A stretch of DNA of 13,650 nt from Halobacteriales archaeon (GTDB lineage Archaea > Halobacteriota > Halobacteria > Halobacteriales > SKSH01): the NCBI GenBank assembly GCA_007118075.1, contig SKSH01000089.1, positions 1 through 13,650 of the forward strand, written 5' to 3'. The notes under the pieces were generated by a model that was not told the DNA's origin, made no database searches, and was given only the letters and a program-made list of their open reading frames with translations. Below, piece by piece: positions 7,420 through 13,650 of the stretch. The position numbers were made by a program, and so were the translations under genes. Positions within the stretch are counted from its first letter, which is position 1. The number at the start of each line of letters is the position of its first letter.

Positions 7420-8229
7420 ATGGCTTTCGAGATCGAGTCGGTGCTTCGTGAGGGCGCACAAAAGCTCACCAGTCGGACGGGATTGTTGCTCGTGGTGTTC
7501 AGCATCGTGTTGCAGCTCGTCGGGATGGTGGCGATGGACTCGGTCTTCATCGACCAATATGCCGAATTCGTCGATCGGGTAACAGAGTTCAATCCTGACC
7601 TCGCCGACTGGTTCGACGACCCCGAGGAACTGTACCCATTCGCGCTTGATATTCCGAGTTGGGTGGCCTCCTTACTCGGGATCTTCGTGCTGGTGGGGAC
7701 ATTGTTGTTGACGATCATGGCGCTCAATGCATTTGCCCCGGTCGAGGTGCAACCGTTCGGAGCCGACCTTCTCGGTGACCGGCTCGGCTGGGTTGCGATC
7801 AACCTCCTCATCGGTGGAATCGTGTTCACGATCGCGTGGGGGATCGGATTGGCCTTGTTCGTCGTTCCAGGGATCTTCATCTTCGTGGTGCTGATCTACT
7901 TCATCATGGCGGTGGTGGTCGAGCAGGTATCCTTCATTGAGGCGATGCGCCGGTCGGCTTCGCTCACGAAGGGCCATCGATGGACCATCTTCATGCTGTT
8001 CCTCGTGGTGTGGATCGCGGCGATTGCCCTGATGATCGTCGTGAGCGCGATCCAGTGGTTCGACCAGGGGGTCGGACAGATCCTCATGGCGATCGTTGTC
8101 CCGTTTCTCACGTTCTACTGCTATGCGATCACCGCCAGCAGCTACCGATACCTCGTCGAGGCCGCTGAATCGAACGGAACGGAGCCCGATGAGGGTTCAT
8201 TCGATGAGTTCACCCCGGCGAGGGCGTGA
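7420..8229 (+). CDS. Haloarchaeal integral membrane protein of unknown function (DUF7847-like)
   Basis: 269 residues. About six membrane segments are at 21-40, 82-104, 122-144, 146-170, 188-212 and 218-240. A short acidic external loop lies between the first two (about 45-75, FNPDLADWFDDPEELYPF), and the tail after 247 is acidic. The middle has FVVPGIFIFVVLIYFIMAVVVEQ followed by FIEAMRRSASLTKGHRW (172-188), a pattern seen in membrane proteins related to glycerophosphoryl-diester phosphodiesterase membrane domains and in haloarchaeal proteins of this layout. No catalytic motif is visible. The ATG at 7420 places the first helix normally and is supported by the upstream TATA box. A longer frame open from 7006 lies in another frame of sucD and is not coding there. 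The DUF label comes from memory of the fold pattern and is tentative; the call as a real membrane protein is firm. Confidence 0.75.
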   Translation: MAFEIESVLREGAQKLTSRTGLLLVVFSIVLQLVGMVAMDSVFIDQYAEFVDRVTEFNPDLADWFDDPEELYPFALDIPSWVASLLGIFVLVGTLLLTIMALNAFAPVEVQPFGADLLGDRLGWVAINLLIGGIVFTIAWGIGLALFVVPGIFIFVVLIYFIMAVVVEQVSFIEAMRRSASLTKGHRWTIFMLFLVVWIAAIALMIVVSAIQWFDQGVGQILMAIVVPFLTFYCYAITASSYRYLVEAAESNGTEPDEGSFDEFTPARA

Positions 8230-8560
8230 GCATTCCTGGGTCGGTTGAACGGCGCGTCAACGTGGTCACCTGACCGCCCGCTTGAGGAATCTTGGGGTAC
8301 CGAATGCATCAGTGACAGTAAACACACGGAGGAGCAGCTGGGGGTACACGTGGTGGAAGTGCAGGCGATGTAGGCGATTGCTGGCCCACCAGAGCTCCGA
8401 TACTCCACCGGATGATTGGGTTCCTGCGGGCATTGGTACCCGGTTCATGATGTATATCCTGCCGATTTTGATAGGTACACTCCATATCGATGTGGTCACG
8501 GTCATTGACCCATCGACCGAACGGAGAATGATTATTGAGCTCGTGTGAGAACGGTCTTTT
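8230..8560. other. 331-nt intergenic stretch without a supported gene
   Basis: No convincing coding frame is seen on either strand. A plus-strand frame at 8282-8548 would need a TTG start, has a strongly basic N-terminal half (WWKCRRCRRLL) and uses AGG arginine codons that are rare in the neighbouring genes. Minus-strand frames through the region are Cys/Ser/His-rich without family features. A/T content rises toward the right end, where the promoter of the peroxidase-related gene lies. The stretch could be a decayed gene or a region with an unannotated small RNA; nothing in it proves either. Confidence 0.5.
8531..8536 (+). promoter_or_regulatory. TATA-like box for the peroxidase-related gene
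   Basis: ATTATT centred about 27 nt before the ATG at 8561, consistent with a leaderless message from that codon. A second A/T block, TTTTAT (8557-8562), is only about 22 nt before the alternative in-frame ATG at 8582, too close for the usual TATA-to-start distance, so the first ATG is favoured. Confidence 0.45.
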
Positions 8561-9139
8561 ATGACTGAAGATGTACCCGCCATGCGTCGCTTTCCAGTAC
8601 CTGCCCTCGACGAACTTCCGGCCGATATCCGCGAGCGGATCGAGGATGAAACCGAGGAGGCAGGCTTCACCCCGAACGTGTTCTCCGCGTTCGCCTACAA
8701 ACCGTCGCACTTTCGTGCCTTCTTTCAGTACTACGATTCGCTCATCGAGGATACTGAGCTGACCCGCGAGGAGATCGAGATGATCGTCGTGGCGACCAGT
8801 GCGGCGAACGACTGTTACTACTGCAATGTGGCCCACGGGGCACTCGTCCGGTTATACAGTGGCGATCAGCTGCTCGGTGATCAGCTCGTGTCGAACTACC
8901 GCCTCGCGGATGTGAGCGATCGACACATGGCGATGCTCGATTTCTCCGTCAAGCTCACCGAGGATCCAGGGACGGTTACTGCAGCAGATCTCGATGACCT
9001 CGAAGCGGCTGGCTTCTCACGCGAGGCCATCTGGGATATCGGCAGCGTGGTCGCCTTCTTCAACCTCTCAAACCGGATGGCACATCTGGCAGATATGCGT
9101 CCGAACGAGGCGTTTCATTACATCGGCTACGACGGTTGA
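8561..9139 (+). CDS. Peroxidase-related protein, AhpD/carboxymuconolactone decarboxylase fold
   Basis: 192 residues. The AhpD-type active site is present: C85 and C88 in NDCYYCNVAHGA, H92 three residues after the second Cys, and an acidic helix before it (REEIEMIVVATSAA, E71/E73). A second conserved block near the end, AFFNLSNRMAHLADMRPNE (165-183), is typical of the uncharacterised peroxidase-related enzyme subgroup. Relatives reduce hydroperoxides through the Cys pair, so an antioxidant role in the cytoplasm is likely but the substrate and reductant are unknown. The start at 8561 is favoured by a TATA-like element 27 nt upstream; ATG 8582 (MRRFPVPALDELP) is an alternative that would drop seven residues. 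The 3' end overlaps the convergent flavin/F420-type gene by 13 nt. Confidence 0.85.
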   Translation: MTEDVPAMRRFPVPALDELPADIRERIEDETEEAGFTPNVFSAFAYKPSHFRAFFQYYDSLIEDTELTREEIEMIVVATSAANDCYYCNVAHGALVRLYSGDQLLGDQLVSNYRLADVSDRHMAMLDFSVKLTEDPGTVTAADLDDLEAAGFSREAIWDIGSVVAFFNLSNRMAHLADMRPNEAFHYIGYDG

Positions 9140-9579
9140 TCTATCGGCCGAAAATGCACGACGACGAGCTCGTTGAAGTTCCAGTTCAATTCGTCGTCAG
9201 GATTGCCCAATAAGAAGCGATAGAGGCTCGAATCCCGACAGAGCTGTTCAACCCCTTCGGTGACCCGTCTCCGGTCGATGAACGCCTCTCCCTCGACGGC
9301 AATCTGTTGGCCTCGATGCTGGAGACTGGCTGGGTGAGGCGATTTGAAGTTGGTCCACCAGACGGTCTCCTCGCGGGTCGTGACGACGATGAACGTCGAA
9401 TCATCACGCACATACCCGGCCGGGAAGGTGATCCGGTCACCCGAGGTGCGCCCATCGTAGCTGACGGTCATGAACCGATGGCTCAACAGCCGATGTACCG
9501 GTGTCTTGAGCATCAGTACCATGAGGGGGTTGAAGAAGTAAGACTCGATGCCCTTCCAGATGGCGGCGATCCAGCTCAT
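9127..9579 (-). CDS. Small protein resembling the Ddn/F420H2-dependent nitroreductase-quinone reductase (split beta-barrel) family
   Basis: 150 residues. After an amphipathic/hydrophobic N-terminal helix (about 3-23, IAAIWKGIESYFFNPLMVLML) there is a run of beta strands that follows the Ddn pattern: HRFMTVSYDGRTSGDRITFPAGYVRDD at about 34-60, then FIVVTTREETVWWTNFKSPH and an acidic strand with IAVEGEAF, and a final strand ELVVVHFRPI. In that family the GR-SG--R---P-GY region and the W-NF/L-- element line a deazaflavin F420 or flavin site. F420 is made by haloarchaea, so such an enzyme is plausible, but the similarity is remote and was judged by eye. The ATG at 9579 is preferred over an upstream frame start at 9627: it lies 1 nt after the kinase stop and has GAGGTC (9590-9595) 10 nt upstream, so it is translationally coupled to the kinase. 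The N-terminal helix may attach it to the membrane. Confidence 0.55.
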   Translation of the reverse strand: MSWIAAIWKGIESYFFNPLMVLMLKTPVHRLLSHRFMTVSYDGRTSGDRITFPAGYVRDDSTFIVVTTREETVWWTNFKSPHPASLQHRGQQIAVEGEAFIDRRRVTEGVEQLCRDSSLYRFLLGNPDDELNWNFNELVVVHFRPIDQPS

Positions 9580-9580
9580 C

Positions 9581-11803
9581 TCAGTGAACGACCTCGACAC
9601 CGGTGAACTCAAAGCGAGCACCCCCATCGGTACCCTCGGTGAGGGTCACCTCCCACCCATGTGACCAGGAGACCTCTCTGACGATGGCGAGCCCAAAACC
9701 GGTCCCTCGTGAAGAGGTGGTGTATCCAGGGTTGAAGACGAGGTCACGTTCTTCCTCCGGGATGCCTGGCCCGTCATCCTCGATGTAAAAGCCATTTTCA
9801 AGGGGACCGATCCGGACAACCGGGCTCCTCCCAGCGTGCTCCATGGCGTTCCAAAAGAGGTTATCAAGCATCTGTGTCAGCCGAGATCGATCGGCCATGA
9901 TGTGCATGTCATCAGCCACCTCGAGCGTGGCCATCTCGTCATCCGAAAAGCACGCCCCCCATGCGGTCCAGGCGAGCGATTTGAGCTCGATCGGTTCGAT
10001 GACCTCGATCGGCGAACCGGTCTTGATCAACTGCTGCATGTCTCCGAGGAGAGATTCGATGCGATCGTGAGCGGTGGCCACCTGTTCGAAATGTGCTGGG
10101 TCCCCCGTCTCCTGGGCAAGTTCGAGGTATCCAGCAGCGGAGGTGAGATGGTTCGGAATGTCGTGAGATAGGACGTCAGCGAAGTGCTCGAGCCGAGCGT
10201 TCTGCCGTTGTAGCTCCAGTTCACGTTCGAACTGGTTGGAGAGGTCGACATAGGTGGCGATTGCCTCGGCGGTGGCCTCCTCGGTCGACGGCATCGCCTT
10301 GGCGGTGAAGAGGAACGGACGCTCACCGTCGGGTGTCTTCCGGATCAGCTCCGTCTCATACCGGTCACCAGCCTTGACCGCTCGGTTGATCTCAGAGGCG
10401 GCATGGGATTCTTGACTCGGGACGATGATGCTATCCAACCGTCGACCTGGAGCCGTCTCAGCATCGATGCCGAACGTCTCGACGAACGCCTCGTTGACCC
10501 GTTTGATGCGGGGTTCCTCCCCGTCGAAGACGACGTGGACCGCTGGTTCAGGGACGGTGTTGAAGGCTGCCTCGAACCGGTTTCGTTCGCGTTCGATGCG
10601 TCGCTCGTGCTCGATCCGTTCGAGGCTCGATTCGAGATGGTATGCCGTGAGCTCGACCACCTGCAGATCGTCTGCATCGAAGGCTGCTGGCTCTAGCGAA
10701 CTGACGACGATGACGCCATGATCTTTGATCGGGACGATCATCTCAGACCGGATGAGTGTATCAGGGTTGTGCAGGGCCGTCTCAGTCGAGATATCGTCGA
10801 ACACCCGAGATTGACCCGATTCGTATACCTCCCATGCGAGCGATGCGTCGCGGTGGAACGACGGTGGATCGACATCGAGTCGGTCACGACCGATCGTCCT
10901 GGTTGGTTCGAGGGCGTCACCGGTGTCATCGACCAACCAGACCCCACAGAGTGGATAGCCGAGGACCTCATCGAGCGCATCGACGGCGAGCCGACAGGCA
11001 GAATCGGTCTCGGCCGCCTGAAAGAGTTCACCAGCGACGGCATGGAGGCTGGAGAGCGTCTCCACCCGTTGGACCCGGTCGGTGATATCGCTGAACAGGA
11101 TGGAGATGCCCTCTTGGGTCGGGAACGTCCTGACCTCGTACCATCGGCCATGGGGGCCGTATGGTGCCTCGAGCTGGCCCGGTTCGCGATCCTCCATCGT
11201 CGTCCGCAACAGCGCTTCGAAGGGTGAGCCAACGATCTCTGGGAAGACCGACCAGACGGTCTGACCGAGCATCTCCTCAGGTTCGCGCTCGACGGTATCC
11301 GCCCCGGACCGATTGACGAACGTGTATTGCCAGTCGGTATCGACCACGAACAACCCGTCTGAGATCCAGTTGGTGAGCTCCCGATGGCGGCGTTCGGATA
11401 GCTCGAGATTCCGTCGTGCCTGATATGCCTCGACGGCCTGGTGGACCTGGTTCGAGACGAGCTCGAATGTCCCAGGGCCATCTCGCTGGATGTAGCCGTC
11501 GAGTTCGATATCGGCGGCTCGTTCGACAACGACCTCGCTCTCGACCTCGGAGTAGAGGATGACCGGGAGATTATAGCCTCGATCGGTGAGCGTCTCGATC
11601 AGATCGACGCCATCTCCGTCGGGTAGTCTGAACTCGGTGACGATGCAGTCAGGTTTGACCAGGTCGATGGTATCGAGGACCACTTCGATGCTCGAAGCAA
11701 CCTCTACTTCGAGGGATTCATCGGATGCAGCGAGCCGTCGTTTGGCGTGGTCAACGACCGTCTCGTCGTCCGCAACGAGAAGGACGACCACGGCGTCAGC
11801 CAT
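9581..11803 (-). CDS. Multi-domain sensor histidine kinase: receiver(degenerate)-PAS-GAF-PAS-HisKA-HATPase
   Basis: 740 residues from the ATG at 11803, no membrane segment, so a cytoplasmic sensor. Domains by eye: receiver at 5-120, PAS at about 140-245, GAF at about 255-395, second PAS at about 408-522, dimerisation helix with H547 in ADVLSHDIPNHLTSAAGYL, and ATPase domain at about 605-735 with N box DNLFWNAMEHA (647-657), G1 box EDDGPGIP (675-682) and G2 box GTGFGLAIV (700-708). The kinase core is intact. The receiver is not: the phospho-acceptor position is E57 (IVTEFRLPDGDG) and the usual Lys is replaced (YIQRDGP). A frame start at 11863 would add 20 unconserved residues; the TATA-like element 30 nt before 11803 supports the shorter form. 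It is followed 1 nt later by the Ddn-like gene and is divergent from the aldo/keto reductase. The stimulus is unknown; GAF/PAS domains could bind a small ligand or cofactor. Confidence 0.92.
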   Translation of the reverse strand: MADAVVVLLVADDETVVDHAKRRLAASDESLEVEVASSIEVVLDTIDLVKPDCIVTEFRLPDGDGVDLIETLTDRGYNLPVILYSEVESEVVVERAADIELDGYIQRDGPGTFELVSNQVHQAVEAYQARRNLELSERRHRELTNWISDGLFVVDTDWQYTFVNRSGADTVEREPEEMLGQTVWSVFPEIVGSPFEALLRTTMEDREPGQLEAPYGPHGRWYEVRTFPTQEGISILFSDITDRVQRVETLSSLHAVAGELFQAAETDSACRLAVDALDEVLGYPLCGVWLVDDTGDALEPTRTIGRDRLDVDPPSFHRDASLAWEVYESGQSRVFDDISTETALHNPDTLIRSEMIVPIKDHGVIVVSSLEPAAFDADDLQVVELTAYHLESSLERIEHERRIERERNRFEAAFNTVPEPAVHVVFDGEEPRIKRVNEAFVETFGIDAETAPGRRLDSIIVPSQESHAASEINRAVKAGDRYETELIRKTPDGERPFLFTAKAMPSTEEATAEAIATYVDLSNQFERELELQRQNARLEHFADVLSHDIPNHLTSAAGYLELAQETGDPAHFEQVATAHDRIESLLGDMQQLIKTGSPIEVIEPIELKSLAWTAWGACFSDDEMATLEVADDMHIMADRSRLTQMLDNLFWNAMEHAGRSPVVRIGPLENGFYIEDDGPGIPEEERDLVFNPGYTTSSRGTGFGLAIVREVSWSHGWEVTLTEGTDGGARFEFTGVEVVH
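9590..9595 (-). promoter_or_regulatory. Shine-Dalgarno site of the Ddn-like gene within the kinase gene
   Basis: GAGGTC on the minus strand, 10 nt before the ATG at 9579, inside the last codons of the histidine kinase gene. It decides the start at 9579 and supports expression as the second gene of a two-gene operon. Confidence 0.5.
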
Positions 11804-11830
11804 TATCGCAGCCAGAATGGGAACAACGCA

Positions 11831-11835
11831 ATAAA
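11831..11835 (-). promoter_or_regulatory. TATA-like box for the kinase gene
   Basis: TTTAT on the minus strand within ACGTTTATTG, about 30 nt before the ATG at 11803. It predicts a leader of only a few nucleotides and favours the 11803 start over 11863, which would lie upstream of the promoter. Confidence 0.5.
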
Positions 11836-11861
11836 CGTGTCGGCAACCTGCTGGAGAAACC

Positions 11862-11869
11862 ACTTATGG
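11862..11869 (+). promoter_or_regulatory. TATA-like box for the aldo/keto reductase gene
   Basis: ACTTATGG centred about 29 nt before the ATG at 11895, giving a leader of a few nucleotides at most. It sits about 33 nt from the divergent kinase TATA element, so a factor bound between them could affect both genes. Confidence 0.5.
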
Positions 11870-11894
11870 TGCGTCCCTCGAGTGGGTATGTACG

Positions 11895-12872
11895 ATGGAG
11901 TACACCACCTTGGGCAACACCGGGCTATCGGTGAGTCGAATCTGCCTCGGTTGTATGAGTTTCGGGACGAGCGACTGGCGTGATTGGGTGCTCGGAGAGG
12001 AGGACGGCATCGAGATCATCGAGCGCGCGATCGACCTTGGCATCAATTTCTTCGATACGGCCAACATGTATTCGCTGGGTGAGAGCGAGCGGGTGCTTGG
12101 GACGGCGCTGGCTGGATATGATCGAGATCGGTTCGTCGTCGCGACGAAGGGCTACTTTCAGATGGATGAGGACAACCCGAACGCTGGTGGGCTCTCGCGC
12201 AAAGCGATCGAACAGGAGCTCGCGAACAGTCTCGACCGGCTCAGTATGGAGACGGTGGATCTCTACCAGACGCATCGATGGGATTACGATACTCCGATCG
12301 AGGAGACGATGGCGGCCCTCGATGATGCGGTCCGCCGTGGTCAGGTGCGCTACCTCGGTGCCTCCTCGATGTGGGCACACCAGCTGGCTGAGGCACTCTC
12401 GGTGAGCGAGCGAGCGGGGTACGATCGATTCGTTTCCATGCAGAACCACTACAACCTGACCTACCGAGAGGAAGAACGCGAGATGCTCGCACTCTGTGAG
12501 AAGGAGGGTATCGGGGTCATCCCATGGAGTCCGCTCGCCAGAGGGTATCTCACGCGCCCTCACGATGCGATCGAGGCGACACCCCGTGGACAGGATGACG
12601 AGCACCTCCAACGCCATCCCTACCGCGAGGGTGGCGGCCCGGAGATCAACGCTCGTGTCGCCGAACTCGCCGACCAACAGGACGCGACGATGGCGCAGAT
12701 CGCCCTCGCGTGGCTGTTGCACCAGGACGTCGTCACCTCGCCGATCATCGGTACCACCTCCGTCGAGCACCTCGAACAGGCGGTCGAGGCGCTTGACATC
12801 TCGTTGTCCGACAGCGACCTCGACTACCTCGAAGCGCCCTACCAGCCGCTACGCGTGAGCGGACACGATTGA
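11895..12872 (+). CDS. Aldo/keto reductase
   Basis: 325 residues, a full-length (beta/alpha)8 NAD(P)H-dependent oxidoreductase of the cytoplasm. The catalytic tetrad is complete: D54 and Y59 in NFFDTANMY, K85 in VVATKGYF, and H127 in VDLYQTHRWD. The N-terminus MEYTTLGNTGLSVSRICLG is the family signature. The cofactor-binding parts are visible as WSPLARGYL (211-219) and, near the end, SPIIGTTSVEHLEQAVEAL (282-300), so the sequence fits the AKR11/YajO/IolS-like bacterial-archaeal group. The substrate is probably an aldehyde, ketone or sugar and cannot be named. The start has a TATA-like element about 29 nt upstream and the first strand begins at residue 2. It is divergent from the kinase over 91 nt and ends 10 nt from the convergent zinc-ribbon gene. 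Confidence 0.94.
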   Translation: MEYTTLGNTGLSVSRICLGCMSFGTSDWRDWVLGEEDGIEIIERAIDLGINFFDTANMYSLGESERVLGTALAGYDRDRFVVATKGYFQMDEDNPNAGGLSRKAIEQELANSLDRLSMETVDLYQTHRWDYDTPIEETMAALDDAVRRGQVRYLGASSMWAHQLAEALSVSERAGYDRFVSMQNHYNLTYREEEREMLALCEKEGIGVIPWSPLARGYLTRPHDAIEATPRGQDDEHLQRHPYREGGGPEINARVAELADQQDATMAQIALAWLLHQDVVTSPIIGTTSVEHLEQAVEALDISLSDSDLDYLEAPYQPLRVSGHD

Positions 12873-12882
12873 GCAAGATGGT

Positions 12883-13155
12883 TCATTCCAGTGGTGCGCG
12901 ACAATAGTCACACCTGACATCGGATTCGTCGTTTCGTGCCCCACAGCTGTGGCAGTTCATCCGCACAATGTCGTTGTCTTCTCCTGTGGAACCGAGCACG
13001 AACAACAGGCCGACGGTGAGGGCGAGGAGGAAGAAGACTCGACGAGACGATCCGGCCTCGATGGCCGAGCCAAAGACGTACGCGAAGGCGGCGATACCGA
13101 GGACGGTGAGCAGCAGATCGGTCTTCGAGTCGAAGATGCCGGTCCACGGAGCCAT
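12883..13155 (-). CDS. Small two-helix membrane protein with a C-terminal zinc ribbon
   Basis: 90 residues. Two hydrophobic segments, at about 12-31 and 38-56, are followed by a short acidic linker (GEDNDIV) and a zinc ribbon with C68 and C71 in MNCHSCGARND and C82 and C85 in RCDYCRAP. This helix-helix-ribbon layout is common among haloarchaeal proteins of unknown function; the ribbon probably lies in the cytoplasm and may hold a zinc ion that organises a protein or membrane complex. The ATG at 13155 is preceded by a TATA-like ATAAC element about 32 nt upstream. It converges on the aldo/keto reductase with a 10-nt gap. A shadow frame on the plus strand is discounted because all features (Cys pairs, helices, acidic linker) are on the minus strand. 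Confidence 0.75.
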   Translation of the reverse strand: MAPWTGIFDSKTDLLLTVLGIAAFAYVFGSAIEAGSSRRVFFLLALTVGLLFVLGSTGEDNDIVRMNCHSCGARNDESDVRCDYCRAPLE

Positions 13156-13183
13156 CGGCTCGTATTCGCCTCAACCAACGGTA

Positions 13184-13189
13184 GTTATG
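13184..13189 (-). promoter_or_regulatory. TATA-like box for the zinc-ribbon membrane protein gene
   Basis: CATAAC on the minus strand centred about 32 nt before the ATG at 13155. The spacing is slightly long, which leaves a leader of about 5 nt. Confidence 0.35.
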
Positions 13190-13222
13190 GACCGCTGAAT
13201 GTCGGCTCGGTGTCAGTCCAAC

Positions 13223-13551
13223 TCACCACTGCAGTAGGTGGAAAATGAGGCGCTGTTGCCGGAGGCTAAGCCACACCATGGACAACGTCTCTGGTTCGTC
13301 ACCTTCGGTGTCACCATCTACGTGAGCGATGACGATCAGGGCCATCACACGAGGATGAAGAAGGCCCAGACGTGCATCCAGCTGAGGAGCAATACGTCGA
13401 ACAAGGGGAAGATCAAGCGGAGCATGAGGAACGGCTTCACACGGTCAAGGACCGAGATACGGTACCGGTTTTCAGTCAATGGTTGGCGTACCCGGCCGAT
13501 GATACTCGCCGTCAGGTTGAATGAACTATCCGTCTCAGCATCGAACCGGGA
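13223..13551 (-). pseudogene. Probable broken membrane-protein gene (no normal start; frame change at 13345)
   Basis: The minus strand is open from the codon after TAG 13554-13552 to TGA 13347-13345 without an ATG before residue 42. Its codons are G/C-ending like those of real genes. The product reads as a soluble start (FDAETDSSFNLTAS), then GRVRQPLTENRYR, then a hydrophobic stretch (PFLMLRLIFPLFDVLLLSW and HVWAFFILV). At the TGA an ATG overlaps it (TGATG, 13345-13343) and the next frame continues hydrophobically, MALIVIAHVDGD, for 40 codons to TGA 13225-13223. A membrane helix thus seems to run across the frame change. This could be a gene disrupted by a frameshift or a lost start, a sequencing error, or two tiny coupled genes starting at GTG 13440 or TTG 13479. 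I do not recognise the family. The plus-strand alternative (13238-13555) is very basic and is rejected. Confidence 0.35.
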
Positions 13552-13650
13552 CTAGAACTGGATATGAGACGTCGAGCCGGGCATGTCATCATCGTCTGCT
13601 CCGATTGGACCATCATCGAGGAAGGTAACGTCGTCGTCGACGAGGTAGAC
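13552..13650 (-). CDS. C-terminal tail of an unidentified protein, cut by the right edge
   Basis: The minus strand is open from the right edge to TAG at 13554-13552. Its 32 codons give a strongly acidic tail (VDDDVTFLDDGPIGADDDDM, then PGSTSHIQF) of haloarchaeal character. The codons are mostly G/C-ending. No domain can be named from this length. The frame is the same as that of the broken membrane-protein stretch downstream, so the TAG could alternatively be a premature stop in one longer gene. Confidence 0.45.
   Translation of the reverse strand, partial: VYLVDDDVTFLDDGPIGADDDDMPGSTSHIQF

Noticed and set aside
8282..8548. Plus-strand 88-codon frame with CRRC
   Set aside because: It needs a TTG start, uses AGG codons rare in neighbours, and shows no recognised family; the CxxC is likely chance.
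9210..9235. GGCTCGAATCCC stretch resembling a tRNA T-loop
   Set aside because: No cloverleaf arms can be built around it and it lies inside the Ddn-like coding frame.
9580..9627. Longer N-terminus of the Ddn-like protein from 9627
   Set aside because: It would overlap the kinase gene by 47 nt; the ATG at 9579 has a Shine-Dalgarno site and sits 1 nt after the kinase stop.
11804..11863. Longer N-terminus of the histidine kinase from 11863
   Set aside because: The extra residues are unconserved and the TATA-like element lies within this extension, so the mRNA probably starts after it.
13238..13555. Plus-strand 105-codon frame
   Set aside because: The product is very basic and rich in Arg, Lys and Ser, unlike the acidic proteins here, and it is the shadow of hydrophobic coding-like frames on the minus strand.

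Overview
The window looks like a haloarchaeal (class Halobacteria) chromosome segment. It is moderately GC-rich. The predicted proteins are acidic, rich in Asp and Glu and poor in Lys. Several genes have an A/T-rich TATA-like element about 25-30 nt before a start codon with almost no leader, the archaeal leaderless pattern. Gene families are typical of the group: stand-alone receivers, Usp proteins, a PAS/GAF histidine kinase, and zinc-ribbon membrane proteins. This assignment is inferred from composition and gene content; no rRNA or other marker gene is present.

Left part, minus strand (1-2002): an orphan receiver protein, a TauE/SafE (DsbD_2-like) membrane protein with a GGAHCIGMCGP motif, and the N-terminal 228 residues of a heavy-metal P-type ATPase that runs off the left edge. 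The last two are 6 nt apart and probably handle copper, perhaps for cytochrome oxidase assembly.

Centre, plus strand (2115-8229): a tandem-domain universal stress protein, an AI-2E family permease, a YdjM-like membrane hydrolase, a single-domain universal stress protein, sucC and sucD (succinyl-CoA synthetase, overlapping by 4 nt), and a six-helix haloarchaeal membrane protein. After a 331-nt gap without a supported gene comes an AhpD-fold peroxidase-related protein (8561-9139).

Right part: its stop region overlaps by 13 nt a convergent minus-strand gene for a small split-barrel protein resembling the deazaflavin (F420)-dependent Ddn family. That gene starts 1 nt after the stop of a 740-residue REC-PAS-GAF-PAS-kinase. 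The kinase is divergent from an aldo/keto reductase (11895-12872). Then come a 90-residue two-helix zinc-ribbon protein (minus), a stretch that reads like a broken membrane-protein gene (minus), and the C-terminal tail of one more gene at the right edge.

Most of the window is ordinary haloarchaeal core and housekeeping content. No mobile element, CRISPR array, tRNA or rRNA was seen. The features most worth a second look are the kinase with a Glu in place of its receiver's phospho-Asp, its tight coupling to a putative flavin/F420 protein, and the interrupted reading frame at the right end.
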